Shown here in pieces: positions 56,772-64,000 of a stretch of DNA of 64,000 bases. Source of the DNA: Megascapheus bottae (lineage: Eukaryota; Chordata; Mammalia; Rodentia; Geomyidae); the NCBI GenBank assembly GCA_024803745.1, contig JANJXV010000004.1, forward strand, positions 43,643,358-43,707,357, given 5' to 3'. Both the position numbers and the translations under genes were made by a program. The notes under the pieces are model-generated. The model ran no database searches. It saw only the letters and a program-made list of their open reading frames with translations, and was not told the DNA's origin. Every line of letters begins with the position of its first letter. Within the stretch, counting starts at the first letter, position 1.

Positions 56772-56840
<69 letters not shown>
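56772..56840. repeat. (TA)n then (TG)n microsatellite
   Basis: About 20 bases of TA followed by about 50 of TG, likely grown from the SINE tail. Confidence 0.96.
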
Positions 56841-56841
<1 letters not shown>

Positions 56842-56842
56842 T

Positions 56843-57055
56843 GAGCTGAAACTTAGGCCAATAATTCTAGTTTCTCAGGAAACTAAAATCTGAGTAGCCT
56901 GGAAGCCACCCCAGCAGACAAAATTAGGAGACTCTTACCTTCAATTAACCAAAAAAAAAAAAAACCAAACAGAATTGAGTTTTGACAGGTGGTAGAACAC
57001 CAGCCCTTAAGCTACAACATGTGATTTAGAGTTCAAGCTCCAGTACTGGTACACA
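56843..57055 (+). mobile_element. B1-Geo composite SINE, diverged
   Basis: B1-like head (AATTCTAGTTTCTCAGGAAA), linker (GAGACTCTTACCTTCAATTA then A13), right half end (AGAGTTCAAGCTCCAGTACT). Confidence 0.72.
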
Positions 57056-57842
57056 CACAAAAGAGATAGGTAATTCACCAGTGAACAAATATACAGATAA
57101 ATAGCATTTGTTATCTGAGAATACCACTGCAATTTCACTGTAATTAGCACTAGCACATATTTGTGAGGCTGAGACACCAGCACAACTCTCCTTTGCTTAT
57201 AAAATTGTAAGAAGAGCACACCTCTTGAAATCAGCAATTTAAGTGATAGGCACTGCTTCAGAATAAATGAAAGCACAATCCCAACAAAAGTTTGTGATAT
57301 GTGTTTAGAGTATCTGTATCACTAAATATCACCAAATTGCAATCAATCAAAGTGCCCAACAAGGAAACGGATCCACATAATAATAGAGCAATATACTAAA
57401 AATTAAAAGAATAATCTTCTAAATAGAATACTGTGGATTAGTTCAAAAACTGATTGAGCCATTAAAGCAGGACAAATGATATCTATCTCAACTTACAGAA
57501 CATTTCCAAAGCCTGAAAATGAATTTATATAGTCAAGAAATAGAATACAGCCTTCCCAACACCTAGAGTGGAGATGAGTTAGAATGGACAAAAGTAAAGG
57601 GTTAAAGAATATAGTCTATATACTTTCAGCCCTGATGGAAATAATATCTATTTTGACTGCATTAGTATTTATCAAACTATACTTGATTTATTAACAACTA
57701 ATTAAATTACATTTTAAAGTAGGAAAATAACAGACTAGTAAAACTGATTAAGTTTAAAAATTCCAAATGCTTTTTAATCAGATTATATTAATTTTCAATT
57801 TCATATGTCATATATAAAACATTGGGATTTTAAATTATTTTC
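57056..57842. other. unique AT-rich sequence
   Basis: No recognisable repeat, exon or RNA gene. Confidence 0.5.
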
Positions 57843-57857
57843 TTTAATTTTAATTTC
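57843..57857. repeat. target-site duplication of the SINE at 57858 (left copy)
   Basis: TTTAATTTTAATTTC, repeated exactly at 58052-58066. Confidence 0.93.
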
Positions 57858-58051
57858 TTTTTTTTTTGCCAGTCCTGGGCTTGAGCTCAGGGCCTGAGCA
57901 CTGTCCTTGGACTTTCTCAAGGCTAGAGCTCTACCACTTGAGCTTCAGCACCACTTCCGGCTTTTTTCTATGTATGTGGTACCGAGGAATTGAACCCGGG
58001 TCTTCATGCATGCTAGGCAAGCACTTTAACCACTAGGCCAAACTCCCAGCC
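57858..58051 (-). mobile_element. IDL-Geo SINE, complete, young
   Basis: Poly-T tail, right half (GGGCTTGAGCTCAGGGCCTG, AGGCTAGAGCTCTACCACTT), linker (CTTTTTTCTATGTATGTGG), tRNA-like head with B-box complement GGAATTGAACCCGGG and GCTAGGCAAGCACTTTAACC. A perfect 15-bp target duplication flanks it. Together with the copy at 21.1 kb it is the closest to a consensus in the window. Confidence 0.95.
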
Positions 58052-58066
58052 TTTAATTTTAATTTC

Positions 58067-59269
58067 AATCACATATTTTTTTCCTTACTAGCTACCTGTC
58101 TGTGTTATACATGCCTAAACAGTGCCTTCAAATGTGTGTGTGCAAGTATGTTTTGATTTGTACTATTTCTACCCTCAAAACAGAGCCATGGGTTTGGAGG
58201 TAGGGGAGCAAAATTAATTTAACCATAAATTTTCTATATTTTAAATTACGTGTAGTAAGACCATTAAAATCCATATAAACTTCAAGGATATCCATCCCCT
58301 TAGAAGCTTTTCAGTCGGCTTCAGGAGGCCAATACAAATGCAGCAGTAATGTGATAATAATTGCAATGCAGGAAATACACACACTTCCACAGCTGGGCGA
58401 GAGCACAAATGCTCTACACCAATGCAGCTACAGTAATTGGTTTGTTCTGCTCCAAATTCAATCTGAAATGACAATTGTTTTTTCAATGTGTGATTTAAAT
58501 CATTAAGGATATATTATAGGAAAAAGGAAAAAGCTTTCGAATTGAAATGTAGAGTCACACAACTAGTTATGGTGAAGAAAATTAGTGTCCATGAGATAAC
58601 ATTTAAACTTTATGTTATGACTTCAATCAAGAATGAATTTAAACTGTAGAATTTATTATAAGTGCCTATGAATATATAAGACAAACCATTTAAATATGAC
58701 TCTAAAACTGATTGTTCAATTGTAATTAAAGGTAGTAAATGAAATCTTATTCAATATGGCTGCTTGCCACATTCTGAATTCATAAATATCTATCAATGTT
58801 TCTCTATGTGTTTTGCATATGTTTTATCAATAGTATGATATTATACAGCAGATGAGATGATCTAGATTGAATGATGTCAGGTTCTTTCCATTCATCACAA
58901 ATGCTTCTTTGCAAATAAATGTATACATGTGATTGTTTGGATAAAAAATACACAATTTGATTGAGTGATGAATTAAATATGACTTAAAAAATGTCATTAC
59001 ATTTAAATTTCAATATGGTGAATGTACTGGGAACTAATAAATTATTATGAATCTCTTGGTGAATAAATTATACCAGAGACATATTGTACTGGTATATTCA
59101 TTTTATATATGAAATTACAAAATTGTTCTAAGAGTTTCTTTAATTATAAATATAATTATTTATATTATTATTATTATTTCCTTTTTCTTGTAATGCAGTG
59201 GAACTTAGCATGTTTATCATTTCTATTTTACCATGATTTTCTCTATTACACCATGTAGTTTCCCACCAG
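58067..59269. other. unique sequence, possible conserved noncoding block at 58.29-58.48 kb
   Basis: 58290-58480 has balanced composition, no repeat and no convincing frame, unlike its AT-rich surroundings. The rest is featureless. Confidence 0.35.
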
Positions 59270-59280
59270 AAATACAATAA
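59270..59280. repeat. target-site duplication of the SINE at 59281 (left copy)
   Basis: AAATACAATAA, repeated exactly at 59496-59506. Confidence 0.87.
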
Positions 59281-59495
59281 CCTGCCAGGCATGGTGGCTT
59301 GCTACTCAGGAGGCTGAGATCTGAGGATCAAGGTTGAAAGCCAGCCTGGGCACAAAAAGACCTGACACTCTTATCTCCAATTAACCTCTAGAAAATGGGA
59401 AGTGGGGCTTGGCTCAAAGGTAGGGAAGTAGCCTTGAGCTAAAGAGCTCAGGGACAGTGCCAAGTGCATGTTCAAGCCCCATGACCTACGGAAAA
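59281..59495 (+). mobile_element. B1-Geo composite SINE, complete, with TSD
   Basis: B1-like head (GCCAGGCATGGTGGCTTGCT, a shortened CCTGTAATCCTAGC region, then CTACTCAGGAGGCTGAGATC), linker (GACACTCTTATCTCCAATTA), right half (GGAAGTGGGGCTTGGCTCAA, AAGAGCTCAGGGACAGTGCC, TGTTCAAGCCCCATGACC). An exact 11-bp target duplication flanks it. Confidence 0.94.
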
Positions 59496-59506
59496 AAATA
59501 CAATAA

Positions 59507-60036
59507 ACTATATTCACCTTATATAATGTTTAATATATAAGTTCTATATAAGGTTTTAACCAACAAGATAACCTGACAATTTTTACATATATTTTTATTT
59601 CATTTCTTTATGGTTGTACCCACTCCTTGGAAATGATTTTGACTACAATCACTAATAATCTGCAGTGGGACAGAATGTGTAATAAATGGGATCAGTGCAT
59701 TTCCACAAAGACAAAAAAACCAACATAGTATGGACACCTGACTTTTAGCAAAGAGACATTCTAAAGATAGATAGGTTTTCTTTTTATAACATAGAATTAG
59801 GAACAAAACCAGAGCAGCTTAGAGGAGGATTTAAAATAACAATGTATTATATTTAATTATGTACTTATTCTAGGCACTGTGATATATAATTATCTCCACA
59901 TAAAATTTTATTTCTTCTGGTCTAAACAAAGTATCATGTGGTTATTATCACTTTAAGACAACAGCTAAGAAATTAAATTTGTAAAGATGTTTCAAATTTG
60001 GGTTAACCTGAGATAAATGTGTGATGTCTCTGCTAC
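59507..60036. other. unique AT-rich sequence
   Basis: CTTATTCTAGGCACTGTGAT near 59865 recalls a MIR phrase, but not enough else matches. Confidence 0.42.
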
Positions 60037-60049
60037 GTCTCTGTCTCTG

Positions 60050-60080
<31 letters not shown>

Positions 60081-60081
60081 T

Positions 60082-60144
<63 letters not shown>

Positions 60145-60152
60145 TACACACA
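60037..60152. repeat. compound (CTCTGT)n-(CT)n-(CA)n microsatellite
   Basis: Hexamer repeat to about 60070, CT with T interruptions to about 60127, then CA to 60152. Open frames on both strands over it are repeat artefacts. Confidence 0.96.
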
Positions 60153-60432
60153 GCATTTTTTTACACATATTTTTTAAGGTTCAAAATTTCAGGCATATTT
60201 GATTTTTATCTATTAGTTCTTATAACAAAATATTTTATCTATTAGTTTACATAAAAGGTGCTAGATTTTTGTTCACCATTACAAAATATATGACATAAAT
60301 AATTTTTATGTTTAAGAAATGGCCATCTGCATTGGAAAGCTCAATTGTATTTGGGCTGTAGTGAAGCACATCATAGGTGGAGGCAGAGCAGTCCACTCTG
60401 TCCTGGCTGCACAGCAAAGGGACAGCTAAAAA
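60153..60432. other. unique sequence
   Basis: 60330-60430 has a short phrase (GGCTGCACAGCAAAGGGACA) vaguely like a B1 scar. Not called. Confidence 0.35.
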
Positions 60433-60548
60433 TGGGAAATGGGTACCAAGACATGTGAAAGGGTATCAATGTATGTGAATTAATGCACCTTCTATCTAGC
60501 AAATATCATGTAACCCTTTTACTAACTACAATTAAAAAAAAAAGAAAA
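60433..60548 (+). mobile_element. very short L1 3' end
   Basis: Starts TGGGAAATGGGTACCAAGAC, the 3' edge of the L1 G-rich tract, and continues with ATGTGAAAGGGTATCAATGT, CACCTTCTATCTAGCAAATA and an A-tail. AGCTAAAAA before and AGCCAAAAA after may be the target duplication. Confidence 0.9.
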
Positions 60549-62599
60549 AGCCAAAAAAAACCCAAAACTCTTATGAAGTAATCAGAAACAAGGGGCAAAA
60601 ATAATTCAAGAAATGCCAAATATGCAAATATTTTGTAATAGGTATATATAAATATAAGTGTATATTATATAAATGTATATATAAGTATGTATACCTATAT
60701 AAACATATTATAGTGCATTGTAAATATGCATTAATATGTACATTGTAAGGTGCAATTATTTCACTTCTTTTATTGAAACTATCCTGTAGAAAAATTTCTG
60801 GATATACAAATGTGTTTTTCACACATCCATTAATATATGATTTTTTAGTGTACTATGTTATTATGGATTATATTAGTTGATCTCAAAATATTGGATTAAG
60901 TTTACATCATTATAATAAAATTACCTGGTCATGATGAAATAAAATTTCGCTAAAAGTACTTTGTAATATATATATCATGTAAATATGACATAAAATTTAA
61001 GTATGAATGTAAAATTAAACCAATTTTTCTAAAGCACAATTAGGGAATTATATGAAATGTTTCTGATGTTATGTAAATATATATATATATAAAACAGTAT
61101 TACTGTTAATATATATGTGGGAAATCTTTTAAGTAATGTAATAATTCCTTGAACTAAACTCAACATGCTGCTGGGAAAATATCAAGAAGCTGGTTTTAAA
61201 CAATAATCCACAATGAATCACAGTTTGCTCCTTTAACTATGTTATGCTTATCACTTTAAAATATTTTTTCTTGCAAAGTAACATAGAAAGTTGATGACTT
61301 GGCATTTAGAATAAAAAGAATTTAAGTTAGACACCAGGACTTGGAGCTCATTTCTTTTCCCACAATATAGAGAGATTTAACTGTAATCAACATGCTGAGA
61401 TTTCCCATTTGTCATTGAATCTTATAATATTCTTTCATCAAAAGGATTACTAATTTGTGAGAAGAATTGCAAAACAACTTGATTATGCTCACTTATTATT
61501 GAGAATTATATATGAATTAATCAAGATATTTATTAACTAATTCTCACAGCCACTGATCCTATCATGTGAAGTTTAATCAGAACAGTTTCTTAATTATTTG
61601 TAAGTGAGCTTCCTTTCAAATCCCCTTGGTAGCATTCAACTATGTTTGCTCATTTATGTAAACCTTAATGAGTGCAGACAGAATAAAGTTTCATTTTTTC
61701 TCTCTTTTTTTCCTCTAGATTGTAGAGAAAAAAAACTATATAATGAAATAAGGAAAAATTTGTTAGTGTTGTATCTGGGCAAATATTCCAACAATGTTAT
61801 ATCCTTTACAAGAGATACTTTTGAACTCAGTTTAAATGTATGTCCAATAATGAGATTGTTAAGTGTTTTTCCAGAAATAAAAACTATCATGTATGCTAGT
61901 AATGTTCATTATAGGGAAAACCTTACAAGGAACTAACTATCTATAGGTTTCTATGTTTTAATTCTATGTTTTGGTCAAAGCCACAGAGTGCCTTGACTGT
62001 TCTGGGTCCATGAAACTGTAGGTAAGTTTGAAAACAAGCCAAATCTTTGAGCACTTGAAGACAATGATAAAGATATCAACTTATAAAAACTAGTTCCTAC
62101 GCTGAGCTAAATTCCTTTAGCTTTAATATGAATATTTATACTCTAACCCACTTTCTGGATATCCCTAAACAAAATGACTTTCTTTTAAGAGCTTTCTGTC
62201 AGGAAGATGCTGTAGCCTACTCTAATGAAATTCTCATAATGCATACTTTAGACTGATTACTGTGACAGTAAGTGTTTATTTATTTGTTTACTTTTTGAAA
62301 TCCTAACTAGTTTCATCTTGGGTGATTTGGGTTAACTTCACCTGTCCATATATGATCTCTCTTTCCTCTAATTTAACTAGACATTAGGTAAGCTGTTTCC
62401 CCCAGTATTTTAAAGCAGTAAGAACTTTATAAGAAGTTTTGTTTAGAGGCCACCTCTAAACCATCAATATAGTTTATTAACTTTATCAGGAAGAGTAAGA
62501 TGAAAAATAGTTTTCAATAGAAAAATAAGTTGTAAGTAAATGGATATAAGCACATGTTTTTACTTAAAAAAATCCTGAAACTAACAAATATGAGAATAT
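60549..62599. other. unique, very AT-rich sequence
   Basis: Short TA runs at about 60646-60680 and 61075-61092. The 110-codon open frame at 61604-61936 has no family signature or codon bias. No recognisable repeat or RNA gene. Confidence 0.48.
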
Positions 62600-63062
62600 A
62601 TCTCCAGGTCCTTCCATTTTTTTTGCTAATGATGCAATATCAGTCTTTCTAATGGATGCATAAAATCCATCCTTCTATATTTTTGCTAGTTATGCATTAT
62701 CAGTATTGCTAATATATGAATAATATTTTATTGTGTCCATATACCACATATCAATTGTCATTTGAAGGGTATCTGTGTTGATTCTATCTCTTGGCTATGG
62801 TGAGCACTGCTGCAATGGACATGGGTTTGCTGATGTCTTCACTTTATCTTGATTTTCAGTCTTTTTGATGAGTGCCGAAGTATGGAATTGCTTCATCATA
62901 GAAGATTTTTTGAGGAATCCCCATACTATTTTCTACAGTCATTGAATAAGTTTTACATTTCCACCAACAGTGTATTAAGGTTCCTTTTTGCCCACATTTT
63001 TTGGCAGCATCTATTATTATTTGTATTCTTGATGAAGGCCTTTCTAACTGGTGTAAAAAGGG
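62600..63062 (-). mobile_element. ancient LINE-1 (ORF2 C-terminal part)
   Basis: The minus strand of L1 ORF2 is recognisable: GTCCTTCCATTTTTTTTGCT, TATTGTGTCCATATACCACA, GAGCACTGCTGCAATGGACA, TTTCCACCAACAGTGTATTA, CCACATTTTTTGGCAGCATC. Many substitutions and small indels. A local near-duplication (TTTTTGCTAATGATGCAATATCAG and TTTTTGCTAGTTATGCATTATCAG types, about 62619 and 62680) lies at its start. Confidence 0.75.
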
Positions 63063-63181
63063 AGAGTGCTTAACTTACAAGGCAAACGCCCAGAGTTTCA
63101 ATGAATAATAACTGTTCTGTATTATCTTGTAATTGTGTCATGGAGTAAAAATTAGTTCTGAGAGGATGGTAAAATTATATT

Positions 63182-63698
63182 TTTTATATATTTTATTGTA
63201 ATTAATGAGAGTGTTACATGATATTTGCCAGATACAAGGTGCATTAATTCACATACATTGATACCCTTTCACATGTTTTGGTCCCCATTTCCCTCCCCCC
63301 ACCCACCACCCACTCCCTATTGGTTTTCCCCCCTTCCCTATCAAGTTTCAGATAACCAAATACAAATAAATTCAATATATCAGATAACAAAGTGAGATAC
63401 TGTAACAATATGAGATACCCAAGGGACAGCACAGGAGATGAGGGATAACATAGTACATTAAGGACAACAATCATTCGTTATATGGCTTTTGTTTCAATAT
63501 CCTGGAGGTCCTTTCAATTAGCTTCATACTATGTGGCCTTATGTGTCAAGGTTTTGCTCTATTGCAGATCTCTGCTAGTAGAGCCCAAGGTTTCTACTGA
63601 TTATGACAAATGAGGGAAACCATTGAGCCTAAGTTTCTTTGAGTCTGCTTACTTCACTTAATATGATTTTTTCTAAGTCTTTCCACTTTCTAACAATT
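63182..63698 (-). mobile_element. 5'-truncated LINE-1 3' end
   Basis: 3'UTR from the poly-T side (TTAATGAGAGTGTTACATGA) through a C-rich tract at 63291-63313 to the last part of ORF2 (AAACCATTGAGCCTAAGTTT, CTAAGTCTTTCCACTTTC). Close to the copy at 42.9 kb. No clear target duplication. Confidence 0.9.
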
Positions 63699-64000
63699 CA
63701 TATCCTATTAGAAGTACTTTTCCACAAGTTGTTTTAATGATTTCTTTTCCTGTTTACCATAGATAAAAAGTAAACAATATACACAAATCTACAATTTGAA
63801 GATTTAGATATCTAAATACATCTTTCCCAACTAATAGTTTATATGTAAAAATTACATGAGCTAATATTTAAGGAAACATTTATATTATATTGTGCTGTTG
63901 TGCATATAATTAAATACATTATATATATATATATCCTGTCCTTCCCATTTTCTTCTTTATGCTCTTTGCAATCATTAAAAACAGTTCCTATATTATACAA
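63699..64000. other. unique AT-rich sequence
   Basis: A short TA run lies at about 63911-63932. No feature recognised. Confidence 0.45.

Noticed and set aside
59830..59935. MIR fragment
   Set aside because: One phrase (TTATTCTAGGCACTGTGATAT) fits, but the rest of the element cannot be followed.
734..60152. Open frames across microsatellites (Cys-Val, Ser-Leu, Arg-Glu and His-Thr repeats)
   Set aside because: They are long only because a dinucleotide or tetranucleotide repeat contains no stop codon in those frames. No start context, family or flanking coding sequence.
61604..61936. 110-codon open frame, one of the longest not in an L1
   Set aside because: AT-rich, no domain, overlapped by a minus-strand frame of similar length. 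Most likely chance.
1..64000. CRISPR array, bacterial operon, origin or riboswitch
   Set aside because: No spaced direct repeats, no ribosome binding sites and no prokaryotic coding density. The window is mammalian repeat-rich DNA.

Overview
This window is vertebrate nuclear DNA from a mammal, almost certainly a rodent. It is AT-rich, full of microsatellites, LINE-1 (L1) copies and short SINEs, and has no operon-like or densely coding structure. The commonest SINE is a dimer: a tRNA-Ala/ID-like left half followed by a right half of the type described from memory as IDL-Geo, which is reported only from the superfamily Geomyoidea (pocket mice, kangaroo rats, pocket gophers). I therefore infer a geomyoid rodent, but species and chromosome cannot be read from the window. 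No cellular protein-coding exon, tRNA, rRNA or other host RNA gene could be supported. The window reads as intergenic or deep intronic sequence.

Layout. From 1 to 17.4 kb: AT-rich unique sequence with scattered SINEs, two short L1 3' ends, a 3.4-kb-coordinate CT-rich microsatellite, one MIR, and two small perfect tandem duplications. From 17.9 to 20.3 kb: LTR-type sequence resembling mammalian MaLR/ERVL elements (noncoding), interrupted by a twin-primed L1. From 21.56 to 27.75 kb: a full-length but dead L1 on the minus strand, with 5'UTR, ORF1, ORF2, 3'UTR and a 17-bp near-perfect target-site duplication. From 33.99 to 37.36 kb: a 5'-truncated, internally deleted L1 on the plus strand, closely related to the full-length one. 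From 39.4 to 44.5 kb: three further minus-strand L1 copies. From 48.0 to 49.0 kb: an internally deleted L1 fused to a SINE. From 51 to 64 kb: older L1 and SINE remnants, microsatellites, and a few short L1 3' ends.

What acts on what. The only functional logic visible is retrotransposition. L1 ORF2 provides endonuclease and reverse transcriptase, and the SINEs depend on it. Their target-site duplications start with A-runs on the sense strand, as L1 endonuclease cleavage predicts. None of the L1 copies here is intact.

Main observations. (1) Two independently inserted L1 copies share the same ORF2 lesions, including loss of a catalytic aspartate (FADD to FAND), which suggests a defective lineage mobilised in trans. 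(2) A dispersed repeat of about 170 to 290 bp with three copies (14.1, 38.4 and 49.3 kb) is neither L1 nor a SINE I recognise. (3) The same SINE right half is joined to two unrelated left halves, and it itself carries tRNA-like D-arm and T-arm sequence. (4) Three L1 copies carry twin-priming inversions, and three very short L1 copies all stop next to the same G-rich tract.
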